The translations under genes were made by a program, and so were the position numbers. The notes beneath the pieces were generated by a model, which was not told the DNA's origin, ran no database searches, and worked only from the letters and a program-made list of their open reading frames with translations. Shown in pieces: positions 32,958 to 41,155 of a stretch of 64,000 nucleotides of DNA. Origin of the DNA: JADLHS01 sp044225555. GTDB lineage: Bacteria > Verrucomicrobiota > Verrucomicrobiia > Limisphaerales > JADLHS01. The DNA is taken from positions 62,001 through 126,000 of the forward strand of contig JBGAIM010000008.1 of NCBI GenBank assembly GCA_044225555.1. Reading direction: 5' to 3'. Numbering within the stretch: the first letter of the stretch is position 1; each line of letters begins with the position of its first letter.

Positions 32958-34357
32958 CCCAGCTTGACCTCATCATTCGCGGTGGAACAATCGTAACGCA
33001 CGACGGTGAACGTCGGGTGGACATTGGCGTGCTCGAGGGTCAGGTTGCTGCGCTCGAAACAAGCATCAGCGCGTCGGCAAGGGAGATGGTGGATGCAAAG
33101 GGCCTCCACATTTTCCCCGGGTTGATTGATTCGCATGTTCACTTCAACGAGCCGGGTCGCGACGACTGGGAGGGAATCGAAACCGGTTCGCGGGCGCTGG
33201 CGGCGGGCGGCGGCACGATGTTCTTCGACATGCCTTTGAATTCGTCGCCGCCCACACTCGATGCGACGAGCTTCGATTCCAAGCTGGTGGTGGCGCGGGA
33301 GAAGTCGCTGACAGATTTTGCGTTGTGGGGTGGGCTGGTGCCGTGGAACCTGGACCACCTTGAAGAACTGGCGGAACGCGGGGTGATTGGTTTCAAGGCG
33401 TTCATGTCGAACAGTGGTATCGAAGATTTTGGAAATGTGGACCACGCGACGTTGCGCGAAGGAATGAAGCGGGCGGCGAAGCTGGGCAAATTGGTGGCGG
33501 TTCATGCGGAGAGTGAGTTGATCACGAGTGAACTGACAAATCGGGCGGCGCGGAAGGGAAAGACGGGCATTCGGGACTATCTGGATTCGCGACCGATCCC
33601 CGCCGAGTTGGAGGCGATTCATCATGCGCTGGAGATCGCGGGCGAAACGGGCTGCGCCTTGCACATTGTGCATGTCAGTTCGGGAGCCGGCGTGGCCTTA
33701 GTGGCGAGTGCGCAGAAGCAGGGCGTGGATGTGACCTGCGAAACGTGTCCGCATTACCTGGTGCTGACAGAGGAAGACGTGGAGAAACTGGGCGCAGTGG
33801 CCAAGTGTGCGCCGCCGTTGCGGACGAAGTCGGCGCAGGATGTGTTGTGGCGATATGTCGAGAGCGGACAGGTGGCGACGATTGGATCGGATCATTCGCC
33901 GTCGCCACCCGAGATGAAAAGAAACGCGAATTTTTTCAAGGTGTGGGGTGGGATTTCAGGAGTGCAACATACGCTGCCTTTGCTGCTGACGGGACGGAGC
34001 GCCGAGCACCAGCTCGGCTCGTCCGGCGACTCGGACAGCACCGAGCCGGGCCGGTGCTCGGCGCTCCAACTCATCGCCCGCCTCACTTCGTTCAAGGTAG
34101 CGGAGCGTTTCAAGCTGCCGCCAACGAAAGGACGAATTGCGGTGGGGGCGGATGCGGACCTGGCGTTGGTGGACTTGAAGCAGCAATTCACCGTGCGGGT
34201 GGAGGATTTGCTGTATCGGCACCAGCAGAGTCCTTATGTGGGCCGCGCGTTGACAGGGCGGGTCGTTCGCACCATCCTGCGCGGATTAACGATATTCAGC
34301 GAAGGCCGGATTGTTTCCGCGCCGACGGGCAGATTGGTGAAACCAATCAGCAGTTGA
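32954..34357 (+). CDS. allB: Allantoinase, carrying an in-frame palindromic insertion
   Basis: It is a cyclic amidohydrolase that opens the hydantoin ring of allantoin to allantoate. The product has 467 residues and starts with GTG. Binuclear metal-site motifs are GLIDSHVHFNEPGRDDWEG, the carbamylated lysine in GFKAFMSNSGIEDF (Lys148), VAVHAESE, LHIVHVSSGAG and the catalytic aspartate in ATIGSDHSPSPPE. Residues about 348-372 (within LLTGRSAEHQLGSSG ... EPGRCSAL) are absent from normal family members. They are encoded by a 72-base palindromic repeat, so the frame is preserved. The insertion lies after the catalytic core and may be tolerated as a surface loop. Confidence 0.94.
   Translation: MTQLDLIIRGGTIVTHDGERRVDIGVLEGQVAALETSISASAREMVDAKGLHIFPGLIDSHVHFNEPGRDDWEGIETGSRALAAGGGTMFFDMPLNSSPPTLDATSFDSKLVVAREKSLTDFALWGGLVPWNLDHLEELAERGVIGFKAFMSNSGIEDFGNVDHATLREGMKRAAKLGKLVAVHAESELITSELTNRAARKGKTGIRDYLDSRPIPAELEAIHHALEIAGETGCALHIVHVSSGAGVALVASAQKQGVDVTCETCPHYLVLTEEDVEKLGAVAKCAPPLRTKSAQDVLWRYVESGQVATIGSDHSPSPPEMKRNANFFKVWGGISGVQHTLPLLLTGRSAEHQLGSSGDSDSTEPGRCSALQLIARLTSFKVAERFKLPPTKGRIAVGADADLALVDLKQQFTVRVEDLLYRHQQSPYVGRALTGRVVRTILRGLTIFSEGRIVSAPTGRLVKPISS
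33996..34067. repeat. In-frame palindromic repeat inside allB
   Basis: Two perfect 15-base arms, GGAGCGCCGAGCACC (33996-34010) and GGTGCTCGGCGCTCC (34053-34067), bound a 72-base GC-rich element with further internal pairing (GCTCGG with CCGAGC). Its length is exactly 24 codons, and the allB frame is open on both sides. Confidence 0.88.
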
Positions 34358-34399
34358 AGCATCTCAGTATTCAGTAATGGCAGCTGGCCAGGTCGAACC

Positions 34400-35149
34400 A
34401 TGAGTGACTTGTTTGGATTTACCCGCACGGTCGTGAAGCGGCGTTACGCGCTGCTCGCGCCCGATGGTTTTGTAGCGAGCAATCTGCCCGGTTGGAAGAA
34501 TGCCGTGTGCGTGGTGAATATTTCGCCCGCGATGACCGGACCACGGTTCACGCAACTGCATGTCACGTTGGAGAAAGATGGCGCCGGCGAGGGTAATACC
34601 GGGGTGAACCAGTATTTCATCTACGTGGTCGAAGGCTCGGGCACGATTGATCTCGCGGACAAGCGGCATCGGCTGGAGGCAGGCAGTTTTGTTTATCTGC
34701 CACCGGGCAAGGATTTGCAAATCAAGAACGCCAATGCCGCGGCGATGAAGCTTTTGGTTTTCCAAAAGAAATACGTGCCACAGAAGGCCGTGCCCGCGCC
34801 GGACACGATGACTGGTCATGAGCGCGAGGTGAAAGGGCAGCCATTTCTTGGAAACGAGGACGCGCGTTTGCAGGTGTTGTTGCCGGACCATCCGGCGTTC
34901 GACATGGCGGTGAACATTTTTACCTATCAACCCGGGGCGACGTTGCCGTTCGTAGAGTCGCACATCATGGAGCACGGGATGTTGATGTTGAGCGGGCAGG
35001 GCATTTACCGGCTCGACAACGACTGGCATCCGGTGAAGGCCGGCGACGTGATCTGGATGGCGGCGTACTGCCCGCAATGGTTTGTGGCGATGGGCAAGAC
35101 GCCCGCGAGCTACATTTATTACAAAGACGTGAACCGAGACCCCATGTAA
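34400..35149 (+). CDS. allE: (S)-ureidoglycine aminohydrolase (bicupin)
   Basis: It releases ammonia from (S)-ureidoglycine to give (S)-ureidoglycolate and is manganese-dependent. The product has 249 residues in two cupin domains. The first contains QYFIYVVEGSGTIDLADKRH. The second contains TYQPGATLPFVESHIMEHGMLMLSGQG, with the clustered histidines and glutamate of the metal site. YYKDVNRDPM is the usual C-terminus of the family. It lies 42 bases after allB and 13 bases before the GAF gene. The gene is also called ylbA or UGHY in other organisms. Confidence 0.93.
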   Translation: MSDLFGFTRTVVKRRYALLAPDGFVASNLPGWKNAVCVVNISPAMTGPRFTQLHVTLEKDGAGEGNTGVNQYFIYVVEGSGTIDLADKRHRLEAGSFVYLPPGKDLQIKNANAAAMKLLVFQKKYVPQKAVPAPDTMTGHEREVKGQPFLGNEDARLQVLLPDHPAFDMAVNIFTYQPGATLPFVESHIMEHGMLMLSGQGIYRLDNDWHPVKAGDVIWMAAYCPQWFVAMGKTPASYIYYKDVNRDPM

Positions 35150-35162
35150 ACGAAAGGTAACC

Positions 35163-35798
35163 ATGCCGCCTGCCGCTGCCATTCCAAAAAATGAAGTCAA
35201 GCGCCTCAAGGTGCTCTGGCAATACGACGTGCTCGACACGGTGCCGGAGGAAGTGTTCGACGATCTGACCGATCTGGCTGCGCACATTTGTGAAGCCCCG
35301 GTGGCGCTCATTTCGTTGGTGGATGAGAATCGGCAGTGGTTCAAAGCAAAGGTCGGCACGTCGCTCAAGGAAACCTCGCGGGACATTTCATTTTGCGCCC
35401 ACGCGATTTTGAACGACGATCTGTTGCTGATTTCGGACGCGACCAAGGATCCGCGCTTTCACGACAATCCTCTCGTCACCGGACCGCAGAAAATCCGTTT
35501 CTATGCGGGCGCGCCACTGGTCACCCCGGATGGCCATGCGTTGGGGACGCTCTGTGTGCTGGACAAGAAGCCGCGCAAGCTGCGCTCGGAGCAGCAGAAA
35601 GCGCTGCGGGTGTTGGCCCGACACGTCGTCAGCCAGCTTGAACTTCGCCGACACGCAAAGGAACTGGTCGAAGTTCGTGAGGACGGCAAAAGGCAGAAGT
35701 CGGAACTGGCGCGGGCCAAGGCGGAGATCGCGCGGCTGCGCAGCCAGCTTGACCGGTTTCAGAACCGGCCAGCCAGACTGAAGCGTGCCCGCGGTTGA
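35163..35798 (+). CDS. GAF-domain protein
   Basis: The product has 211 residues. A single GAF domain covers about residues 20-165, with the typical opening LKVLWQYDVLDTVPEEVFDDLTDLAAHICEAPVALISLVDE and then FCAHAILNDDLLLISDATKDPRF and YAGAPLVTPDGHALGTLCVLD. A short coiled-coil tail (ARAKAEIARLRSQLDRF) follows. No output domain is present. GAF domains bind small ligands, so within this cluster it could sense a ureide or purine metabolite, but that is only suggested by position. Confidence 0.87.
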   Translation: MPPAAAIPKNEVKRLKVLWQYDVLDTVPEEVFDDLTDLAAHICEAPVALISLVDENRQWFKAKVGTSLKETSRDISFCAHAILNDDLLLISDATKDPRFHDNPLVTGPQKIRFYAGAPLVTPDGHALGTLCVLDKKPRKLRSEQQKALRVLARHVVSQLELRRHAKELVEVREDGKRQKSELARAKAEIARLRSQLDRFQNRPARLKRARG

Positions 35799-35858
35799 GC
35801 CGCTGTGGTCGAATCGTTGAGCGCTCGCGCGCCAGCGCCGTAACGTCATCTCAAATTC

Positions 35859-37472
35859 ATGAGCAACACGGTTACATTGCCGGTGGGTGTTGAATTGAAA
35901 TCAGCCGTGCCGGCGGCGGCAGCGCACCTCCTCACCCCCGAGGCGGTGGAATTTGTCGTCCGGCTGGCGCGCGAATTCCAGCCCACCCGCGACCAGTTGC
36001 TCGCCCGGCGGGGCGAACGACAGAGGCAGATTGATGGCGGCGACTTTCCGGACTTCCTCAGCGCAACGAAGTCCATTCGCGAAGACAAGTCTTGGAAGGT
36101 GGCGGCAATTCCTCCTGACCTGCTGGATCGCCGCACTGAGATCACTGGACCGGTGGATCGCAAGATGGTCATCAATGCCCTGAACTCCGGCGCGAAGATG
36201 TTCATGGCAGATTTCGAGGATGCGACGTCGCCGACGTGGCGAAATCTGCTCGAAGGCCAGGCAAACTTGTTCGATGCGGTGCGGCGGACCATTTCTTTCG
36301 CCAGTCCGGAGGGGAAACACTACCGGTTGAACGAGGAGATTGCGACGTTGCTGGTGCGTCCGCGCGGCTGGCATCTGCCCGAGAAACATCTGCGCGTGGA
36401 TGGCCAGCCCGTTTCCGGCAGCCTGTTCGACTTTGGCCTGTTCTTTTTTCACAACGCGCGGGAACTGCTCCATCGCGGCAGCGGCCCGTATTTCTATCTG
36501 CCCAAGCTGGAGAGTCATCTTGAAGCACGGCTGTGGAACGACGTGTTCAACTTCGCACAGGATGCGCTCAAGATTCCGCGCGGCTCGATCCGCGCAACCG
36601 TGCTGATCGAAACCATTCTGGCCACGTTTGAAGCGGAGGAGATTCTCTACGAGCTGCGTGATCATTCCGCGGGTTTGAACTGTGGGCGCTGGGATTACAT
36701 CTTCAGCTTCATCAAAAAATTCCGGAATCACCCGCGCTTTGTGCTCCCGGATCGCTCGCAGATCACGATGACCGTGCCGTTTATGCGCGCGTATTGTTTG
36801 AATGTGATCAAGATCTGCCACAAACGCGGCGCGCACGCGATGGGCGGCATGGCGGCACAGATTCCCATCAAGAATGATGCGGCGGCAAATGACGCGGCGC
36901 TCGACAAGGTGCTCGCCGACAAGGAACGCGAGGCGAGTGATGGACATGACGGCACGTGGGTGGCGCATCCGGGCTTGGTGCCGGTGGCGCTGCGCGCGTT
37001 CAACAAACACCTGCCGGGGCCGAACCAGATTTCCCGTCAGCGGGATGACGTGAACGTAACAGCGGACGAATTGTTGAGTGTGCCTTCGGGTACGATCACG
37101 ACGGAGGGGCTGCGCTCCAACATGCGCGTCGGCATTCAGTATCTCGAAGCGTGGCTGGGCGGGAACGGGTGTGTGCCGCTTTACAATTTGATGGAAGACG
37201 CGGCGACGGCGGAGATTTCACGTTCGCAAGTCTGGCAATGGATGCGTTATGGCCCGATCCTGGAGGATGGCTTCCACCGGGGCTGCGAGATCAATTCGCG
37301 TTTGTATGACGAGATTCTCCCCAAGGAACTGGCGCGCATCGAAAATGAACTCGGCCCGGCGCGATTTGGCAAAGGGCAGTTTGAGAAAGCGGCGAAGTTG
37401 TTCACGGATATGTCGAGGAGCCGACATTATGCCGAGTTCCTTACCTTGCCGGCGTATGAGATGATTTCGTGA
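35859..37472 (+). CDS. aceB: Malate synthase A
   Basis: It condenses glyoxylate with acetyl-CoA to malate in the cytoplasm. The product has 537 residues, the length of the A-type enzyme. The family signature RDHSAGLNCGRWDYIF lies near residues 267-282. Further family blocks are NALNSGAKMFMADFEDATSP, RPRGWHLPEKHL, TVPFMRAYCLNVIKICHKRG and the C-terminal LEAWLGGNGCVPLYNLMEDAATAEISRSQVWQW with the catalytic aspartate. No isocitrate lyase gene is next to it. Following seven ureide genes on the same strand, it most likely consumes glyoxylate from ureidoglycolate. Confidence 0.96.
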   Translation: MSNTVTLPVGVELKSAVPAAAAHLLTPEAVEFVVRLAREFQPTRDQLLARRGERQRQIDGGDFPDFLSATKSIREDKSWKVAAIPPDLLDRRTEITGPVDRKMVINALNSGAKMFMADFEDATSPTWRNLLEGQANLFDAVRRTISFASPEGKHYRLNEEIATLLVRPRGWHLPEKHLRVDGQPVSGSLFDFGLFFFHNARELLHRGSGPYFYLPKLESHLEARLWNDVFNFAQDALKIPRGSIRATVLIETILATFEAEEILYELRDHSAGLNCGRWDYIFSFIKKFRNHPRFVLPDRSQITMTVPFMRAYCLNVIKICHKRGAHAMGGMAAQIPIKNDAAANDAALDKVLADKEREASDGHDGTWVAHPGLVPVALRAFNKHLPGPNQISRQRDDVNVTADELLSVPSGTITTEGLRSNMRVGIQYLEAWLGGNGCVPLYNLMEDAATAEISRSQVWQWMRYGPILEDGFHRGCEINSRLYDEILPKELARIENELGPARFGKGQFEKAAKLFTDMSRSRHYAEFLTLPAYEMIS

Positions 37473-37474
37473 AT

Positions 37475-37508
37475 GAAAAAGAAAGGCCGACTCAGGGGAG
37501 CCGGCCTT
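37475..37508 (-). terminator. Intrinsic terminator for the PEP-CTERM gene (minus strand)
   Basis: Between convergent aceB and the PEP-CTERM gene lies a strong stem-loop. AAGGCCGACTC (37483-37493) pairs with GAGCCGGCCTT (37498-37508) with one mismatch. On the minus strand it is followed by TTTCTTTTTC (37482-37473), which fits a rho-independent terminator. It may work less well in the plus direction. Confidence 0.8.
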
Positions 37509-37526
37509 CGGGAGTTGGGGATCAAG

Positions 37527-38318
37527 TTATCTGCGTAATTGGCGCCGAGCCAGGAGCGCGACTCCACCCAACATGGCCAAACTGATTACTCCCGGTTCTG
37601 GAACTTGAATGAGTTCAATTCGCACGTTGTCGAAAGCGGCCTCGGTGGTTGACGTGAGGCCGGAGCCGAGGCGAACGACATCATAGCTGCGCAACGTAAA
37701 GGTGTTTGCGACGGTCTTGGCCAGCGAACCATCAACGTAGAACTTCAAATCCACGTCGCTGATGGTGACTGCGAGGTTGTGCCAGCCGGTCGTGCGGAGT
37801 AGCAGCGGATTATCGTTCAGCTTGAAATATGAACCGGAGCTAGCACCCGTATCCGTCGGGGTGTAGCCCAAGATGCGGGCCATGAAGAAATTGCCACCAT
37901 TGGCCGAGGCGGTCTGATTGTTGTTCAAACCTATGGAGATCAGCTGGCCGCTGGAGCCGGGACTGACACCATCTTGAAGGTTGGCGTACTGCCGATACGG
38001 TGTGGCGGCGGCGCTGTAATCAAAGAAATCAAAGCTGAACTTGATGGCCGTGGTAGAACTTACCAAACCGGACTCGGTGAAACTGCGTTCGTTGCGCATG
38101 GCTGTCAGGCCGTAATACACGCCTCTCGAAGGACTGACGTAATTCGTGCCTTGCAGCGCACCGCTGGGCGTGGCCCCAACCGCCGGCCAGGCTGCGACAA
38201 ATGCAGCCTGATCTGCGTAACCGTCAAAGTTCTCATTTACCAGAAATTGCGCGCGGGAGAGAATGGGGGTGAGCGTTGCGCAACTGGCGGCAACAGCAAG
38301 AAACAGGAGCTTTTTCAT
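37527..38318 (-). CDS. PEP-CTERM sorting-domain protein (LamG-like)
   Basis: The product has 263 residues from the ATG at 38318. It has a signal peptide (MKKLLFLAVAASCATLTPIL), a beta-sandwich region with repeated Y/F-containing strands (LVNENFDGYADQAAFVAAW ... GWHNLAVTISDVDLKFYVDGSL, concanavalin/LamG-like) and a C-terminal PEP-CTERM signal. That signal is VPEPGVISLAMLGGVALLARRQLRR: the PEP motif, one membrane helix and a basic tail. Such proteins are processed by an exosortase and exported to the envelope or matrix. No exosortase gene is in the window. A terminator follows the stop. Confidence 0.88.
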   Translation of the reverse strand: MKKLLFLAVAASCATLTPILSRAQFLVNENFDGYADQAAFVAAWPAVGATPSGALQGTNYVSPSRGVYYGLTAMRNERSFTESGLVSSTTAIKFSFDFFDYSAAATPYRQYANLQDGVSPGSSGQLISIGLNNNQTASANGGNFFMARILGYTPTDTGASSGSYFKLNDNPLLLRTTGWHNLAVTISDVDLKFYVDGSLAKTVANTFTLRSYDVVRLGSGLTSTTEAAFDNVRIELIQVPEPGVISLAMLGGVALLARRQLRR

Positions 38319-38482
38319 ACAGCGATTGAGTGGACAGGGTTCTTCCGGTTGCTTGCTGTTATACGCCTCGTTTCTGGGAAAAGAACCCACATAAACATGT
38401 AATTCTATTCACATCTGTAGATGACCCGATGCGTCGTTTGCCGTGGCTGACTTTCGGCGTCGCGATTGGTAGGATTCGCGTC

Positions 38483-39400
38483 ATGAAAATCTCCGTGGTC
38501 GGTGTGGGCAAGGTCGGCTCGACGCTCGCCTTCGCGCTTTCACAACGAAACTGCGTCCACGAAATGGTGCTCGTGGGCCGCCGCCGCGAGGACACACTGG
38601 GTGACGCACTCGATATTGCCCATGCGCAGTCGTTTGTCGAAGTGCCTACGCGCGTTGTTGCCGGAACGCTCGCTGACACGGCGGACTCCGACATCATCGC
38701 CGTCTGTGCTTCGATTCCTACGCCGTCCAGCATGGCCGATCGCGCCACGCTCGGACCGGGCAATGTCCGGTTGATGCGCGAAATTCTCCCGCCGCTCGCG
38801 AAACGGTCCCCGCGCGCCATTGTGGTCATGGTCTCGAACCCCGTGGATGCCCTGACTTACTACGCCATTGAATTCACGGGCTTTCCCGCCGAACGCGTAA
38901 TCGGCAGCGGCACGCTCATCGATTCGGCGAGGTTGCGCTATGAACTTTCGCTGGAGGTGGGCATTCACAGCAGCGATTTGCGCGCCTATATCCTGGGTGA
39001 ACATGGCGGATCGCAATTCGCCGCGATGAGTTGCGCCACGGCCGGCGGGGAGGCGATTGACGACACACCCAAACGTCGCGAACTCATCGCACGCGTCGTC
39101 CAGGCCGGACTGGAAATCTTCAGCTACAAGGGACACACGAATTATGGTATCGCGCTGGCCGCCACGGCTATTGTCGAGGCCATCGCGCTCGACACCAAGC
39201 ACACCATGCCCGTGAGTGTGGCGGTGGATGGTTTCCTTGGCGTTAAAGATGTTTGCTTGAGTCTGCCCGCGGTGATCGGGCGTGGAGGTGTTGAAAGAAT
39301 CCTGCATCCGCGGTTGAACGAAACGGAAGCACAAGCCTTCCACGCCAGTGCGGCCGCTGTGCGACGCCAGATCGAGGAAGCACGGTCCAAACTCAGCTAA
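38483..39400 (+). CDS. Malate/lactate dehydrogenase family protein
   Basis: The product has 305 residues from the ATG at 38483 (MKISVVGVGKVGSTLAFAL, NAD-binding Rossmann glycines). The LDH/MDH family blocks are present: DALDIAHAQ, MVSNPVDALTYYAIEFTGFPAERVIGSGTLIDSARLRYELS and the catalytic histidine in YILGEHGGSQFAAMS. The substrate-specificity loop after ICAS-like VCASIPTPSSMADRATL does not let me decide between malate and lactate. The open frame extends upstream to 38330 without family similarity. It lies one kilobase from malate synthase but is separated by a convergent gene. Confidence 0.9.
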   Translation: MKISVVGVGKVGSTLAFALSQRNCVHEMVLVGRRREDTLGDALDIAHAQSFVEVPTRVVAGTLADTADSDIIAVCASIPTPSSMADRATLGPGNVRLMREILPPLAKRSPRAIVVMVSNPVDALTYYAIEFTGFPAERVIGSGTLIDSARLRYELSLEVGIHSSDLRAYILGEHGGSQFAAMSCATAGGEAIDDTPKRRELIARVVQAGLEIFSYKGHTNYGIALAATAIVEAIALDTKHTMPVSVAVDGFLGVKDVCLSLPAVIGRGGVERILHPRLNETEAQAFHASAAAVRRQIEEARSKLS

Positions 39401-39438
39401 CAGTCGAAATCGGCTTTGACCTTGACGGAACAGTTCTC

Positions 39439-40584
39439 ATGTCGCAAAACCAGCGTCGGGGAAACTGCTGTATTCGGGACGTGAAAAAGCCCATTCGCAA
39501 TTCAATCGCGCTCGTCTTGCTGGTGAGCTCGGTCCTCATCTTCAGGCCGTCCTCCTCTTTCGCCGGCGGCAAGTACCTTGCCTATGACCTGGGTTTTGGA
39601 GGCGCTTATGACATCAACCTAGCTCGCACTGTGACGGGCACGAGCACGGGCAGTGGTTTGCAACGGGCCTTCAGTTACAGCGGTGGCGTGATGACCGATT
39701 TGGGAGTGCTACCGGGTACGGATTCGAGCATCGGCTACGCGATCAACGAATTCGACAATGTCGCTGGAGTGAGCTTTAGTTCGGATGGCAGCGGCGGCTA
39801 TCCCCAAGGTTTTCGCTACAAGATAGACACCATGGCCGAGGTCGGCTCGCTGGGCTTTCACACCTTCGCCAACGATATCAACGACGCGGGCGTAGTCGTG
39901 GGCGAGAGTGTTAAGAACACAGCTTACTTCCCGTCGCGCGCCTTTGCAGTCGTGGGTGGGGTGTTGACTGATCTTGGCACCCTCGGTGGACTGAACAGCG
40001 CCGCCGCGGGCATCAACAATCAAGGTGTCATTGTCGGCTGGGCGGATAACAGCAGCGCAATCACGCGTGCCTTTCGTTACAGTGACGGGGTGATGTCCGA
40101 CTTGGGCAGTCTCGAAGCCGGCGGGAGCAGTCACGCCTCGGACATCAACGACTCCGGCCTGGTTGTTGGGTGGGCGTCGCTGGCCGGGCACGACCGCGCC
40201 TTTGTTTCCAGCGGCGGCGGCATGACCATGCTCGGCACCTTGGGCGGCGCGAACAGTCTGGCCAACGCTGTTAATCTCTACGGCGTGATTGTCGGCAATG
40301 CCGACACCGGCACCAGCGAGACTCACGCCTTTGTTTACAATGACGGCGTGATGACCGACCTCGCTCCCTTTCTCTCTACCCTCGGGATTACCGGATTCAG
40401 CGAAGCCCTTGGCATCAATGAGCTGGGCGATATTGTTGGCTCCGGCGAGGACGCCTTGGGCCAGCGTCATGCCTTTCTTTTGATCGCAGTGCCGGAGCCT
40501 TCCGTTGCCGCGCTCGTGATCGCAGGGCTTGCGGGCAGCGCGATCTTCAGTCGCCGGCTTCGTCTCGGGGTTTGCTGGCGTTGA
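39439..40584 (+). CDS. HAF-repeat PEP-CTERM protein
   Basis: The product has 381 residues. It has an N-terminal signal segment (SIALVLLVSSVLIF) and about six repeats of the HAF type, such as DLGTLGGLNSAAAGINNQGV followed by IVGWA and AF.YSDGVMSDLG. It ends with a PEP-CTERM tail (VPEPSVAALVIAGLAGSAIFSRRLR). The repeats predict a beta-rich, probably propeller-like extracellular protein. The substrate or partner is unknown. The 3' end overlaps the convergent lspA gene by 38 bases. Confidence 0.85.
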   Translation: MSQNQRRGNCCIRDVKKPIRNSIALVLLVSSVLIFRPSSSFAGGKYLAYDLGFGGAYDINLARTVTGTSTGSGLQRAFSYSGGVMTDLGVLPGTDSSIGYAINEFDNVAGVSFSSDGSGGYPQGFRYKIDTMAEVGSLGFHTFANDINDAGVVVGESVKNTAYFPSRAFAVVGGVLTDLGTLGGLNSAAAGINNQGVIVGWADNSSAITRAFRYSDGVMSDLGSLEAGGSSHASDINDSGLVVGWASLAGHDRAFVSSGGGMTMLGTLGGANSLANAVNLYGVIVGNADTGTSETHAFVYNDGVMTDLAPFLSTLGITGFSEALGINELGDIVGSGEDALGQRHAFLLIAVPEPSVAALVIAGLAGSAIFSRRLRLGVCWR

Positions 40585-41065
40585 ACTTCAACTGTTTTAG
40601 CAACAACAGCCCAACGCCTGCTAACACGGCCATATCCGCCACATTGAACACGCCCGTTTGAAAGGGACCGAAGCGAAGCGTGATGAAGTCCGTGACCAAT
40701 CCTTTCCAAATGATCCGGTCAATCAAATTGCTTCCGCCGCCCGCGAGCACGAGCGCCAGTCCGGTGAATGCCATCCAATCCAGTTGGGCGCGACTGACCA
40801 GGAAGCAGCAAAGGAGCAGCAGTCCGGTCGCGACTCCCAAGGTGAAAAGTGTCACTCGCAGGACCGGCGGCAACGCGGCACCCAGGCTCAGGAACGCACC
40901 CGGATTTTCTACCAGCCGCAACTCGCCCCAACCACCCGGTAGCCTCATGGACTCAATTTGCCCCAGCGTCGAGCGCGCCACGTGTTTAGTGGTCTGATCG
41001 CAACCCACCGTCCCGGCGAGCAGCAGCAACAGGAGGCTGATCCGGAGTTTGCGCGTAATGGCCAT
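40547..41065 (-). CDS. lspA: Lipoprotein signal peptidase (signal peptidase II)
   Basis: This inner-membrane aspartyl protease removes signal peptides from diacylglyceryl-modified prolipoproteins. The product has 172 residues and four hydrophobic segments. Conserved boxes are DQTTKHVARSTL after helix 1, LVENPGAFLSLG, the catalytic aspartate region GGGSNLIDRIIWKGLVTDFI and the second aspartate in FNVADMAVLAGVGLLLL. It stands alone on the minus strand. The stop lies within the coding end of the convergent HAF-repeat gene. Confidence 0.95.
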   Translation of the reverse strand: MAITRKLRISLLLLLLAGTVGCDQTTKHVARSTLGQIESMRLPGGWGELRLVENPGAFLSLGAALPPVLRVTLFTLGVATGLLLLCCFLVSRAQLDWMAFTGLALVLAGGGSNLIDRIIWKGLVTDFITLRFGPFQTGVFNVADMAVLAGVGLLLLKQLKFNASKPRDEAGD

Positions 41066-41155
41066 TTAGCCCCGACAGCCTAGCGAGCCGACCAACTCCG
41101 TCAATCGTGCTGATTGGCATTGCCTCCAATCCGCCGATGAATAGCCTTTGCCCCC

